Positions 54,309 through 63,098 of a DNA stretch of 64,000 nt are shown here, piece after piece. Below the pieces are notes generated by a model. It made no database searches. It was not told the DNA's origin and was given only the letters and a program-made list of their open reading frames with translations. Origin of the DNA: Stieleria maiorica. Lineage in GTDB: Bacteria > Planctomycetota > Planctomycetia > Pirellulales > Pirellulaceae. Location of the stretch: contig NZ_CP036264.1 in NCBI RefSeq assembly GCF_008035925.1, positions 1,523,409 to 1,587,408 of the forward strand, written 5' to 3'. Within the stretch, counting starts at the first letter, position 1. Every line of letters starts with the position of its first letter. Both the position numbers and the translations under genes were made by a program.

Positions 54309-54505
54309 GCAGCAGCAATCGAACCGCCGTCCCCTGTGAAGCGGCCATCTATCGCAACGATCATCCCGTCGGGCCGATGAGGTTGCCGATCAAGGAACAA
54401 GCCTCGTTCGTCGAAGAATTCAACCGGTTGTATCGCCGCGCGGGCATCGTCATCGAGCGGTTTGAGCGTTCAGCTGCCAGTTGTAATCCAAATAAGAAAG
54501 GCTGA
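54305..54505 (+). CDS. Small protein gene coupled to dehydrogenase gene
   Basis: 66 residues (start MSSSNRTAVPCEAAIYRN, end NPNKKG). Its ATG overlaps the dehydrogenase stop in an ATGA junction, the usual sign of translational coupling, and the codon use resembles its neighbours. It is mostly helical by pattern (FVEEFNRLYRRAGIVIERFER), with two Cys. I do not recognise it. Its last 56 bases overlap the end of the opposing DUF547 gene, so the C-terminus may be secondary. Could be a chance frame. Confidence 0.5.
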   Translation: MSSSNRTAVPCEAAIYRNDHPVGPMRLPIKEQASFVEEFNRLYRRAGIVIERFERSAASCNPNKKG

Positions 54506-55298
54506 CGGCGTTGTCCATCGCCGCACGCCGCGCTGTCTCATCGGGCAACCACACGGCGATGCGTTTGAGAACCTGCGATTGGTCGTCACCGAAATCTTCG
54601 GCGAACCATTTCAAGATCGCCGACAGATAAAAACGTTTTCCGGCGACGTCGTGGCGAAAGTTCTGACGCCGCGTGAAAAAGTCTTTCGCGTTCGCCGTCA
54701 ATTGCTCGTCGACCCGCTCCGGCACATAGGCTTCGTTTAATAGTCGCGGACAACCGATCGACGCACAAACGATCGCGAAATGGATCCGCGGTTCCCCCAT
54801 TTTTCGCAACACCTGATGCTCGATTTCGTCCAGCGAGAACGGTTGGTGTCCGACGTGCAGTTTCAAGTCGTGCCAGATGTGATATCCCCACAGCCGCGGC
54901 GTGTGATTGCGAATGCTGGTGGTCGGGTATTCGCGCAAGATCCCTTTGATGGTCAGCGCGTTGTAGGCGTTGATCCAGAACGCCAGTCGAGGTGAGCGGG
55001 TGGATTTCGTGTCTGTCGCAATGGATGCCGTGGAGAGTGTTTGCAGGTAGTCGTCAAGCAACGCCTGATCTTCACCGCTCGCGTGCCATCCTTGGTAGTC
55101 CACCCTGCCGTCGGAATCGACATATTTGCCCAGCAATTTGTTCCACGCCGAATGGTCGATCGTGTGCATCGGAACCAATTGGGGCTTGGCCTGGCCGACG
55201 TAGACCGGCGTTCCCGCCGCGGCATTCCGGATAGAGACGCCGCCCGGAAAAAGCACAGCGGCGAACATCATTGCAGTGGAGACAATCAGTCGATTCAT
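54450..55298 (-). CDS. DUF547 protein, exported
   Basis: 282 residues from ATG 55298 (signal sequence MNRLIVSTAMMFAAVLF); the frame stays open further upstream to 55475 but through non-conserved sequence. DUF547 hallmarks are AFWINAYNALTIKGIL, SLDEIEHQVLR and the motif IHFAIVCASIGCPRLLNEAY with its two cysteines, then FFTRRQNFRHD. The family fold is thought to be papain/transglutaminase-like but no activity is established. It is convergent with the small gene. Confidence 0.93.
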   Translation of the reverse strand: MNRLIVSTAMMFAAVLFPGGVSIRNAAAGTPVYVGQAKPQLVPMHTIDHSAWNKLLGKYVDSDGRVDYQGWHASGEDQALLDDYLQTLSTASIATDTKSTRSPRLAFWINAYNALTIKGILREYPTTSIRNHTPRLWGYHIWHDLKLHVGHQPFSLDEIEHQVLRKMGEPRIHFAIVCASIGCPRLLNEAYVPERVDEQLTANAKDFFTRRQNFRHDVAGKRFYLSAILKWFAEDFGDDQSQVLKRIAVWLPDETARRAAMDNAVSLSYLDYNWQLNAQTAR

Positions 55299-55704
55299 CG
55301 GCAAAGGACTATGTTTCGGGACGCTTGATTGTAGCCGGCGGCTGTTTCGATCCGCTACAGTGGCCAATGACCGCCCGGCTACAGACTCCGCCGACAGGCG
55401 CAGGGAGATCATCATGGCGGAGACGCGATGCCGAAATGCATTCCTCTTGTTCCCCGGCTCCGCCTGGGAACACACTGATTCGAAGGCTTCGCCTCTGTGA
55501 AATGGCTCCCCTTCTCCCTAAAACAGATCGCGTGAACGACACCGATCGTTGAGTGAGTTTGACCGCGATCTGTTTTGGGGAGAGGGGTTGGGGGTGAGGG
55601 GCTCGGTATCGATCAGCTGCACATCAATGGACACGGCAAATCCTGAAGGATCCTGCAATGCATTTCTTGCTGGAGCAATTTATCTCTGCAGGGAGTCTCG
55701 TCGT
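55299..55704. other. Intergenic region with REP-like hairpins upstream of TVP38 gene
   Basis: About 400 bases between the divergent DUF547 and TVP38 genes. One perfect-arm hairpin lies at 55506-55587, and a second member of the family lies just downstream at 55761-55818 inside the open frame of the TVP38 gene. The remainder shows no gene. Confidence 0.6.
55506..55587. repeat. REP-like inverted repeat (family E, copy 1)
   Basis: CCTAAAACAGATCGCG (within the arm at 55506-55532) is matched by CGCGATCTGTTTTGGGGAGA (55564-55583); the outer part CTCCCCTTCTCC pairs with GGGGAGAGGGG. The central 31 bases differ from copy 2. Confidence 0.82.
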
Positions 55705-56652
55705 ATGACCGTTCATGCTCCAATGCGTCACCGACGCCTGGAAATCCCCCTCACCCCCGGCCCCTCTCCCCCAAAAAACTGGCTCGCTGGAGCTCGCCAG
55801 CTTTTTGGGGGAGAGGGGAGCCAGAATCAATCAAATGGTCCTGCAACTAGACAAGCATCGCTATGCCAAACGAACGCGGTCCGGCGAGATGCTCATTCCA
55901 ATCCCCAGGCCGTTGACATAGCGTCAACCGAGACTCCCCAACCGCCCAAGTCCCCGTCGGGTGCGACGTGGAAATTGATCCTCTTTGTGCTGCTGGCCGT
56001 GACGGTGGCGACCGTGGGATTCTTGTATCGCGATATGATTTCGCTGCAGTCGCTGGCCGAGCGTGAATCCCAATTGCGGACGTTTCAAAGCGAACATCCG
56101 TTGGCGGTCTATGCGATCGCGTTCGGTGTCTACGTCGCCGTCACGGGATTGTCGCTGCCGGGGGCGGCGGCGTTGACATTGGTCTACGGTTGGTACTTCG
56201 GTTTCGCCCGTGCGATTGTGCTGGTCAGTTTCGCATCGACGGCCGGGGCGACGTTGGCGTTTCTCAGCAGCCGCTATCTGCTTCGCGATGCCGTCCAACA
56301 GCGGTACGGCGAATCGATGAAGACGTTTGAGAAACGGCTGGCTGACGAGGGGGCGTTCTACCTGTTCACGCTGCGGCTGATCCCGGCCGTTCCGTTTTTC
56401 GTAATCAATTTGGTGATGGGATTGACGCCGATTCGGGTCTGGACGTTTTGGTGGGTCAGCCAATTGGGCATGTTGGCCGGGACGGCGGTCTATGTTTACG
56501 CCGGGTCCCGCGTCCCCAACCTGACCGTGCTGGCCGAAGAGGGAGTCGGTGCCGTGATCGCGCCCGCCCAGTTGCTGCAATTGACCGTCGCCTTTGCCCT
56601 GCTGGGGATTTTCCCGCTGGGGGCGCGGAAGATCCTGGCGGCGTTCCGCTAG
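55705..56652 (+). CDS. TVP38/TMEM64 (VTT-domain) membrane protein; start uncertain
   Basis: The conserved part begins near 55960 with a helix WKLILFVLLAVTVATVGFL and contains the VTT/DedA-like motifs YVAVTGLSLPGAAALTLVYG, FLSSRYLLRD and FTLRLIPAVPFFVINLVMG with their re-entrant helices; about five or six membrane segments in 230 residues. Family knowledge: TVP38/DedA proteins move lipids such as undecaprenyl phosphate or phospholipids across membranes. The open frame extends upstream through a REP-like hairpin to ATGs at 55705, 55627 and 55549; none is convincing and no ATG stands close to the first helix, so I list 55705 as the least extended. The real start may be a non-ATG codon near 55900-55960. 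Confidence 0.75.
   Translation: MTVHAPMRHRRLEIPLTPGPSPPKNWLAGARQLFGGEGSQNQSNGPATRQASLCQTNAVRRDAHSNPQAVDIASTETPQPPKSPSGATWKLILFVLLAVTVATVGFLYRDMISLQSLAERESQLRTFQSEHPLAVYAIAFGVYVAVTGLSLPGAAALTLVYGWYFGFARAIVLVSFASTAGATLAFLSSRYLLRDAVQQRYGESMKTFEKRLADEGAFYLFTLRLIPAVPFFVINLVMGLTPIRVWTFWWVSQLGMLAGTAVYVYAGSRVPNLTVLAEEGVGAVIAPAQLLQLTVAFALLGIFPLGARKILAAFR
55761..55818. repeat. REP-like inverted repeat (family E, copy 2)
   Basis: CCCCTCTCCCCCAAAAAACT at 55761 and its mirror AGCTTTTTGGGGGAGAGGGG ending 55818 form a long stem. The outer arms share the CCCCTCTCCCC word with copy 1. It lies in the N-terminal open frame of the TVP38 gene. Confidence 0.85.
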
Positions 56653-56656
56653 TGCG

Positions 56657-56733
56657 GCGAAAAGGGGACGGGGGTCAATAGTGCGAAGCACCCGAAGGGC
56701 CGTGCCGGCTATTGACCCCCGTCCCCTTTTCGC
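56657..56733. repeat. REP-like perfect inverted repeat (family B)
   Basis: GCGAAAAGGGGACGGGGGTC plus AATAG (56657-56681) and its exact reverse complement (56709-56733) surround a 27-base core. The arms share GAAAAGGGG and the core shares GCACCC/GGGCC words with 27325-27400. It lies between the TVP38 gene and dapF and may help terminate transcription. Confidence 0.9.
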
Positions 56734-56787
56734 TCGACGTTTGGCCGGCGCGAACCCCGGTTTGTTTTTGGGCGTCGGTGTTTTAGC

Positions 56788-57651
56788 ATGCACACCATGA
56801 AATTCACCAAAATGCACGGCGCCGGCAACGACTACGTTTACGTCGATTGCTTTTCGCAGCCCGCCCCCGAAAATGCCCCCGAATTGGCTCGCCAAATCTC
56901 CCACCGACACTTCGGGGTCGGCGGCGACGGTTTGATCCTGATCCGCCCCAGCGAATCGGGCGACGCGCGGATGCAGATGTTCAATGCCGACGGCAGTGAA
57001 AGCGAGATGTGTGGCAACGGGGTCCGCTGCGTGGCAAAGTTCGTCCACGACCACGGTATCGCCAAGCGGGACGCGCTGAAAATCGAAACCGGTGCCGGCG
57101 TGTTGGATTTGAAGCTTCACCTGGGCGAGGACGGCTTGGTCGATCAGGTGACCGTGGACATGGGCATTCCCGAACTGGTCGGTCCCAAGGTGCCCACCAC
57201 GATCCCCAGCACGCGTGACGACGGCCGCGTGGTGACCGCGCCCGTCGAATTCGGCGGTCAGACGCTGGAGGTGACGTGTGTGTCGATGGGCAATCCCCAC
57301 TGCGTGATCTTCGTCGAACAGGCCAGCGACGATCTGGTCCTGGGGTTGGGGCCGAAAATCGAAACCGACCCCCGATTTCCCAATCGCATCAACGTCGAAT
57401 TTGTCGAAATCCTGTCGCCGACCGAGGTGCGTCAGCGGACTTGGGAACGCGGTTCGGGCGAGACCTGGGCCTGCGGGACCGGCGCCTCGGCGGTCTGTGT
57501 CGCCGGCGTGTTGGCCGGCCGCACCGAGCGAAAGATCTTGAACCATCTGCTCGGCGGCGATCTGACGCTTCAGTGGCTGGCCGAAAACGATCACGTGATG
57601 ATGACCGGGCCGGCGACGGAAGTTTTTTCGGGTGAGTGGCCGGTCCGTTGA
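56788..57651 (+). CDS. dapF: Diaminopimelate epimerase
   Basis: 287 residues (ATG 56797, three codons on, is an equal start candidate). Two pseudo-symmetric halves each supply a catalytic cysteine: C75 in MCGNGVRC and C229 in [10 protein letters not shown]. The opening [17 protein letters not shown] and the motif [11 protein letters not shown] are typical. It converts LL- to meso-diaminopimelate for lysine and peptidoglycan, consistent with planctomycetes having a DAP-type peptidoglycan. Its end overlaps xseA by 16 bases. Confidence 0.97.
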   Translation: MHTMKFTKMHGAGNDYVYVDCFSQPAPENAPELARQISHRHFGVGGDGLILIRPSESGDARMQMFNADGSESEMCGNGVRCVAKFVHDHGIAKRDALKIETGAGVLDLKLHLGEDGLVDQVTVDMGIPELVGPKVPTTIPSTRDDGRVVTAPVEFGGQTLEVTCVSMGNPHCVIFVEQASDDLVLGLGPKIETDPRFPNRINVEFVEILSPTEVRQRTWERGSGETWACGTGASAVCVAGVLAGRTERKILNHLLGGDLTLQWLAENDHVMMTGPATEVFSGEWPVR

Positions 57652-58880
57652 ATGAGTTCCTGGAGTCCGAATCCGATGGCCTGACCCAAGCCGTTTCCGT
57701 CAGCGAGCTAAACCACCAGCTCAAGGCGGTCGTCGAAGGCACGTTTCCGATGATGTGGGTCGCCGGCGAAGTGACCGATGTGGCCAAACCACGCAGCGGG
57801 CACATCTATTTCACGCTCAAGGACGACGACTCTCAGATCCGCGCGGTGATGTGGCGAAACGTGGCCTCGCGTTTGAGGTTCGAACTGGAAAACGGCCAGT
57901 CCATCCTGTGCTTCGGCGGGCTGGAAATTTACACCGTTCGCGGCACCTACCAGATCGTCGTCCGCAAAGCACAACCGCAAGGCGTCGGTGCGCTTCAACT
58001 GGCGTTCGAAAAACTCAAGGCACGCTTGAACGCCGAGGGGTTGTTTTCGATCGAGCGAAAACAGTCGCTGCCGAAGCACCCGCGACGCGTCGGTGTGATC
58101 ACCAGCCCCAGCGGCGCGGCGGTTCATGATTTCCTGGTCGCGGCCGATGATCGCATGGTCGGAGCGGAAATCTTTGTCATCCCCGCACAAGTCCAAGGCA
58201 ACGGGGCGGCCGAAACGATCGTTCGCGGTTTGAAGGCCGCGGCGATGATTCGTCCCAAACTGGATGTCGTGATCGTGGCCCGCGGCGGCGGCAGTTTGGA
58301 AGACCTGTGGTGTTTCAATGAAGAAGCGGTGGTCCGCGCGATCGCCCAGTGCCCCATTCCCACCGTGTCGGCGGTCGGGCACGAAGTCGACGTCACGCTG
58401 TCGGACTTGGCAGCCGACGTCCGAGCGTTGACCCCGACCGATGCGGCCACCAAAGTCTTTGCCGATCGATCGGGGATGGTGCAGCGGGTCAGGGATTTGG
58501 ACCGGCGGTTGCGGCGGGCGATGCGGTACGAGATCGAACGACGACGAATGGCGCTCCAGTCGCTCGCGGGCCATCCGGCGATGACCAAGCCGATGGAAAT
58601 CGTGCACCTTCGCTCACGATTGGTCGATGAACTCGATCAACGCGCCAAATCGGCAATCGATCGGCGACTGCAACAATCCAAATCGGATGTCGCGACCCTG
58701 GCGGCAAGCCTGGCGGCGTTGTCTCCGCTGAACACGTTGGCCAGGGGGTACAGCGTGACCAGCGATTCCGGCGGCAACGCGATCAGTCACGCGTCCCAGC
58801 TGAAAGCCGGTCAGCGGGTCACCACACGCCTGGCAAACGGTTCGTTCGAATCGGTCGTCGACAAGATTGATTCGGATTGA
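57636..58880 (+). CDS. xseA: Exodeoxyribonuclease VII large subunit
   Basis: 414 residues from a GTG start that overlaps dapF by 16 bases. The OB-fold opens the protein ([28 protein letters not shown], read in parts), followed by the catalytic core with [37 protein letters not shown] and [28 protein letters not shown] (read in parts). The coiled-coil region that binds the small subunit follows. The enzyme degrades single-stranded DNA. It is slightly shorter than the E. coli protein, mostly in the coil. No xseB gene is visible in the window. Confidence 0.95.
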   Translation: MAGPLNEFLESESDGLTQAVSVSELNHQLKAVVEGTFPMMWVAGEVTDVAKPRSGHIYFTLKDDDSQIRAVMWRNVASRLRFELENGQSILCFGGLEIYTVRGTYQIVVRKAQPQGVGALQLAFEKLKARLNAEGLFSIERKQSLPKHPRRVGVITSPSGAAVHDFLVAADDRMVGAEIFVIPAQVQGNGAAETIVRGLKAAAMIRPKLDVVIVARGGGSLEDLWCFNEEAVVRAIAQCPIPTVSAVGHEVDVTLSDLAADVRALTPTDAATKVFADRSGMVQRVRDLDRRLRRAMRYEIERRRMALQSLAGHPAMTKPMEIVHLRSRLVDELDQRAKSAIDRRLQQSKSDVATLAASLAALSPLNTLARGYSVTSDSGGNAISHASQLKAGQRVTTRLANGSFESVVDKIDSD

Positions 58881-58887
58881 TTGGCCG

Positions 58888-59664
58888 ATGTCCGCGACGT
58901 GGGAAATGACGTGCCGATTCATCGCGTGGTTCATCACCTGCTTCGTCTCGATGAGGCTTTGGCAGATCGTGTTGCGTTTGCGCCACGATCGGGATTCGGT
59001 CCGAAGCGTCTTGGTTTCACCGCTGTTGTCGATTCGGATTTGGGACCAACGACGACCGGCGACTCGCCGTGATTGGGGCCACTGGATCGCCGAAGCGGCG
59101 TGGACGTTTCCGCTGGCGGTTGCGGTGTACTGTTTTTTTCCCCGCTGGCTGTCGGCACAGACGGATGCTTGGTGGATACGTGGCTATCTCGCCGTGGTGC
59201 CGTTCCTTATCTTTGCGAAGTCGCTGGGCACGGTGATGCAGTTGATCCTGATGCCGTGTTGCGGACGGTTGCCACCGTTTATCGACCAGTCGTATCGATC
59301 GCGGAGCTTGGCGGAATTTTGGGGAAAGCGTTGGAACACATGGCACGGGGGTTGGTTCTGGGAAGCGGTGTTCCCCTGGTTTAGACGTCGCCCGGCGTTG
59401 GGTTTGATGATGGTGTTCTTTTTGTCGGGACTGTGGCACGAATTGTTGATCGCAGTGCCGTTGTGGAACGTCTTCGGAGAAAGTGTCTTCGGCATGATGA
59501 CGGCCTACTTCATGCTCCAGGCGGTCGGGCTGTATTTGGAGCGACGTTGGCTTCGGAAACACCCGCGGGCAAGACATCTCTGCACGTGGTTGTTCGTGCT
59601 GGCCCCGATTCCTTTGATGCTGAACCGGGCCACGTTGCTTGTGTTCCATTTGGTGCTGCCGTGA
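58888..59664 (+). CDS. MBOAT-family membrane protein (wax-synthase-like)
   Basis: 258 residues from ATG 58888, seven bases after the xseA stop; a TTG at 58867 inside xseA would add seven residues. About six to seven hydrophobic helices. The segment SLAEFWGKRWNTWHGGWFWE and FFLSGLWHELLIAVPL contain the FWGxRWN and conserved membrane His of the MBOAT_2/wax-synthase type. The family transfers acyl groups to lipids, sugars or alcohols. The length is short for MBOAT (usually 300-450 residues), so it may be a compact member. Substrate unknown. Confidence 0.75.
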   Translation: MSATWEMTCRFIAWFITCFVSMRLWQIVLRLRHDRDSVRSVLVSPLLSIRIWDQRRPATRRDWGHWIAEAAWTFPLAVAVYCFFPRWLSAQTDAWWIRGYLAVVPFLIFAKSLGTVMQLILMPCCGRLPPFIDQSYRSRSLAEFWGKRWNTWHGGWFWEAVFPWFRRRPALGLMMVFFLSGLWHELLIAVPLWNVFGESVFGMMTAYFMLQAVGLYLERRWLRKHPRARHLCTWLFVLAPIPLMLNRATLLVFHLVLP

Positions 59665-59791
59665 GTTTCCAAGACTGAAATCGGCGTGTGATCGGGGCAT
59701 CCGACCGGCTGACACATTCCGACCCATCGCGAACGAACGCGTTGCCACTGTGTAAGCACGTCGTTTAGACTGAAGGCTGTGGAGGTTTGTG

Positions 59792-61120
59792 ATGCACGAC
59801 GAATCTGATGACCGACCGGTCGGCGACGGCTGCCGATCGCCGCTCGAGCAGCACCTGGATCGGCTGGACGTGCTGAAGGTCGGTTTGTGGAACTCCTTCG
59901 GAATCGACCTGCGGACCGCTACACGCAGGGTCCAAGAAGACGACGGGCAAACGCGATCCGAACGGTTTCATTACTTGCCGGAACTGATCCCGTTTCTCCA
60001 CGCCCGCGTGATAACGCTCGAAACGAAACAACGTCGCGCCTATGAATCAGTCAAAGAGCGGGCGACCGAGTCGTTTTGGAAACTGTACTCCGATTTCCAA
60101 CCGATGGTGCATGTGGTCGCCGAATCCACCGGCATCGACGCCGATCGGCTAGACCCGGTCCTGGGGCGGTCACTGTTGTTGTTTGATGCATCGCGGCGGA
60201 CGAAGTTTGTGACCTACTTGGAGAAATCGCTGCGGGAGTCGGTCAAGAACCTTCGTGGGGAAGATCACGCGAGGCAGCTGGGACTGCCGCTGTCGGCCGG
60301 CCGGTTGGTGCCGCAAATGCAGTGGGTGTTGCAGCGGGCCGCGATGGAGGCAGGGCGGCAATTGTCGGCCGAGGAGTCGGATGCGGTCGTGATCGAGTTT
60401 CTGACGCAGCACCGATGTAAATTCAGCAACGATTCGATGCGTCGGATCGCCGAAGTCATGCGACGCGGTCGCGGTGATGTTTCGCTCCAGTCGTGTCGCG
60501 AGTGGCTGGAACCTTCAGTCAATCCCGCCTCGGGCGTGTCGGCGGCGGGGAACGATGGTTGGCTGGAGGCGCAGGAGGAACATGACGCCCAACTGCGACA
60601 GGTCCATGCCGCGATCGACCGGGCGGGGTTCGACGCTGACGAGCAATGCATCGTGCTGCATCGGTTAGGCCTGCCGCATGATCAAACGAGATATGATCGC
60701 GTCGCATCGGCGGTGACTTCGGCGTCGCTGCGGAAACGGGCGGCGCGGTTGTTGGTCCGCTTGATGGCGGCCCGCTACGCGCCGCAGGCCCCCCGATTCG
60801 GCGGGCTTCTCCATTCCACGTCTTCGCAGGCGAAAGATGCCCTGCACGGGACACTCGCGGCGTTGGCGACGGAAAACGGCATGGAGCCGGAGGTGTTGGC
60901 GACCGATCTGCTCAATTGGATGTCACTGAGTGAGTCGGTTTATCGAGTTTCGATCGCCCAGCGGGGCAGAGTCGCGGAGTACCTTTGCGGCGATTCCATC
61001 GCCACGCTCCCCTCGGGAACCTTTCAAAAACTCAAAGCCGCCCTGATCGAACAGGAGCGGCTCGGCTTTCCCTGTTGGGACGAATCAGCGAGCACTCGGC
61101 AGCAGAATCGCTTCTTTTGA
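59792..61120 (+). CDS. Divergent sigma-70-like protein
   Basis: 442 residues; start at ATG 59792, six bases after GGAGG (59781-59785). The middle looks like a sigma factor: QPMVHVVAESTGIDADRLD followed by LLLFDASRRTKFVTYLEKSL parallels regions 2.1-2.4 (FDPxRGxxFSTYAxWWIRQ in group 1). A helical stretch AMEAGRQLSAEESD with later GDVSLQS resembles region 3. Near the C-terminus FDADEQCIVLHRLGLP resembles the start of region 4, followed by helices rich in Arg. Aromatic DNA-melting residues and the WIRQ motif are degenerate (YLEKSLRES). I see no anti-sigma gene beside it. The sigma relation is by pattern only; it may be an unrecognised regulator. Confidence 0.6.
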   Translation: MHDESDDRPVGDGCRSPLEQHLDRLDVLKVGLWNSFGIDLRTATRRVQEDDGQTRSERFHYLPELIPFLHARVITLETKQRRAYESVKERATESFWKLYSDFQPMVHVVAESTGIDADRLDPVLGRSLLLFDASRRTKFVTYLEKSLRESVKNLRGEDHARQLGLPLSAGRLVPQMQWVLQRAAMEAGRQLSAEESDAVVIEFLTQHRCKFSNDSMRRIAEVMRRGRGDVSLQSCREWLEPSVNPASGVSAAGNDGWLEAQEEHDAQLRQVHAAIDRAGFDADEQCIVLHRLGLPHDQTRYDRVASAVTSASLRKRAARLLVRLMAARYAPQAPRFGGLLHSTSSQAKDALHGTLAALATENGMEPEVLATDLLNWMSLSESVYRVSIAQRGRVAEYLCGDSIATLPSGTFQKLKAALIEQERLGFPCWDESASTRQQNRFF

Positions 61121-61135
61121 GCGGAGAACCGCTTG

Positions 61136-61152
61136 CAAAAGCATGGCTTTTG
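61136..61152. other. Short hairpin after sigma-like gene
   Basis: CAAAAGC-atg-GCTTTTG forms a 7-bp stem with a 3-base loop, 16 bases past the stop. No T-run follows, so it is a weak terminator at best. The rest of 61121-61280 shows nothing clear. Confidence 0.35.
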
Positions 61153-61280
61153 ATGGCCAAGCGTGCCAGATCGACTAAAATTTGTTCATGGTGCCGCAGC
61201 GCCAGCTTCTTCTGGCCCCTATTCAGGGGGTTCTCGCTGTGGTTTGCCCGATGCCTGTCAAATCCTCTCTTCCACTTTGA

Positions 61281-62903
61281 ATGATGAAACGAATCACCCA
61301 TCTCACGGCGATGGTCTTGCTCGCGTTAGGACTGCAGCACGGAGCCTTGGTCGATAGCGCGTCGGTGAATTGCGCCGCGGGGGAACTGATGTCGCCCCAG
61401 ACGGCGTCCCGATTGGGGTTGGAAGAGGTTTGGCGACGTCAAATGCGCGTTCCCGCCGGGGCCGGATCGATCGTCGATCAGCAGATCATCGTGCACGAGG
61501 CCGATCCGCGTGAGTACGTCGAAGTGGTGACCAAGGCGGCCGAGGGAGAGCAGCCGACGGTGATGTTCCGCATTCCGACCGATCAGGTCGGCCCGGACGG
61601 CCAGCCGATCGGCAAAGAGGAAGCCGAACGACTCGCCCGCCGCGAAGTCCGCCGATTGGCACGCCGCAAGTTGGATCTGTCGATCACATCCAGTACGGTC
61701 CCCCGAATCAAGCTTTACACGGCCGCCAACAACGGGACGCTTGAGTGTCGCGACGCGGAAACGGGGACGCCGATTTGGATGTCGCAGGTCGGTGACCCGC
61801 AACTGAACTTTGGACGGATGGGCATCGATGACGAGTTTGTGACCATCACCAACGGCGGCAACTTGGTCAAGATCGACGCCACCAACGGCGAGCCGATCAA
61901 CAGTGTGCGGACGACCAGCATGCCGCTTTACGGAGCGATCCATGCCGGAGATTTTTCGTTGGTGCCGACGATCCGCAACGGCGTCGAAGGTTATCCGCTG
62001 GCCGATACCACGCGCGACCCGTTCATGGAAATCGTTTCCGGACTGGCGCTCGAACCGCCGACCAAATCACCGACGTCGACCAAAGTCGCCTGGGCGACCG
62101 ATCGCGGATTCGTCTACGTGATGGAACTTTCCGGTGAACCGTCCGTGCTGTTCCGGCTGAACACCGACGGCATCGTCAGCGGCCGGATCGCAGCCGCCGA
62201 CGGCGACCGATTCTTCTTCGGCAGCGAGTCGGGGCAGGTCTATGGTTTGCGTGCGACCCGAACCGGGCGTGTCCTGTGGAGCCAGCCTTATGGCGAACCG
62301 TTCTACAAGGCCCCGTTCCTGGTCAACGGCATGGTGCTGCTGCCGTCGGCCTACGGCAACCTGTACGCGATCGACGAAAAGACCGGCTTGGGCGTCTGGG
62401 ATCAACCGATTCCCAATGTGGACGAAATCATCGGCGGGTTCGACCAGATGTTGTTCGTTCGACTGCTCAGCCAAAGCTTTGCCGCGATCGACCTGGAAAC
62501 CGGCAGCGTGATCGAGGTCGACAACACGCTCAAACCTGTCAAGTTGCTGGTCAACCGAACCACCGATCGGCTGTACCTGGTCAATGCGATCGGCACGGTC
62601 CAGTGCTTGCGGGCGATCGGTGCGGACAACCCCACCATCCGACGTGCCGTTGATACGGGAGACCCCGAGGAGGCCGAGGAGGCGACCGAAAAGCCAGAAG
62701 CCGAAGCGCCCAAGGCGGCTCCGGCCGATCCGTTTGGTGCCGGTGGTGATCCCTTCGGTGCCGGTGGGGCGGACCCGTTCGGCGCCGGTGGGGCGGATCC
62801 CTTCGGTGCTGGTGACGCGGGCGGCGGCGAAATGGCCGATCCGTTTGGTGCCCCGGCCGGCGGCGGGAATGATCCCTTCGGTGGCGATCCGTTCGGGAAT
62901 TGA
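61281..62903 (+). CDS. Exported PQQ-type beta-propeller protein with DPFG-repeat tail
   Basis: 540 residues (ATG at 61281; 61284 equally possible). An N-terminal hydrophobic segment (THLTAMVLLALGLQ) acts as a signal sequence. From about residue 140 the protein has propeller blades with the pattern xLYxxxxNGTLxCxDAxTGxxIW (TAANNGTLECRDAETG, GQVYGLRATRTGRVLWSQ, GNLYAIDEKTGLGVWDQ). The C-terminal about 75 residues are Pro/Glu-rich then repeat DPFGAGG units (seven or so DPFG). Propellers of this type assist outer-membrane or periplasmic assembly or bind quinone; no active-site residues are clear. A matching tail is on the 30490-32286 protein. Confidence 0.85.
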   Translation: MMKRITHLTAMVLLALGLQHGALVDSASVNCAAGELMSPQTASRLGLEEVWRRQMRVPAGAGSIVDQQIIVHEADPREYVEVVTKAAEGEQPTVMFRIPTDQVGPDGQPIGKEEAERLARREVRRLARRKLDLSITSSTVPRIKLYTAANNGTLECRDAETGTPIWMSQVGDPQLNFGRMGIDDEFVTITNGGNLVKIDATNGEPINSVRTTSMPLYGAIHAGDFSLVPTIRNGVEGYPLADTTRDPFMEIVSGLALEPPTKSPTSTKVAWATDRGFVYVMELSGEPSVLFRLNTDGIVSGRIAAADGDRFFFGSESGQVYGLRATRTGRVLWSQPYGEPFYKAPFLVNGMVLLPSAYGNLYAIDEKTGLGVWDQPIPNVDEIIGGFDQMLFVRLLSQSFAAIDLETGSVIEVDNTLKPVKLLVNRTTDRLYLVNAIGTVQCLRAIGADNPTIRRAVDTGDPEEAEEATEKPEAEAPKAAPADPFGAGGDPFGAGGADPFGAGGADPFGAGDAGGGEMADPFGAPAGGGNDPFGGDPFGN

Positions 62904-63098
62904 GCGTCGCCACAAGGCGTTCAAGCGACACAACCGGAATTCCTGCGAGGGGGATTTCGGGTACGCAGGGGGAGAACGGTCACGGTGATGCTGTGGCGCA
63001 TCTAGCTTTCAGAGTCATGTCGTGCGAGCCGGTTCGGGATTCCGATCCGGCTCGTTTTGTCGACACCTCTGCCTCGGAAACCCATTCGCGGTGCAGCC

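Noticed and set aside
55924-57594. Minus-strand open frame opposite TVP38 and dapF
   Set aside because: Low-complexity Arg/Gln/His-rich shadow; both opposite genes are well supported.
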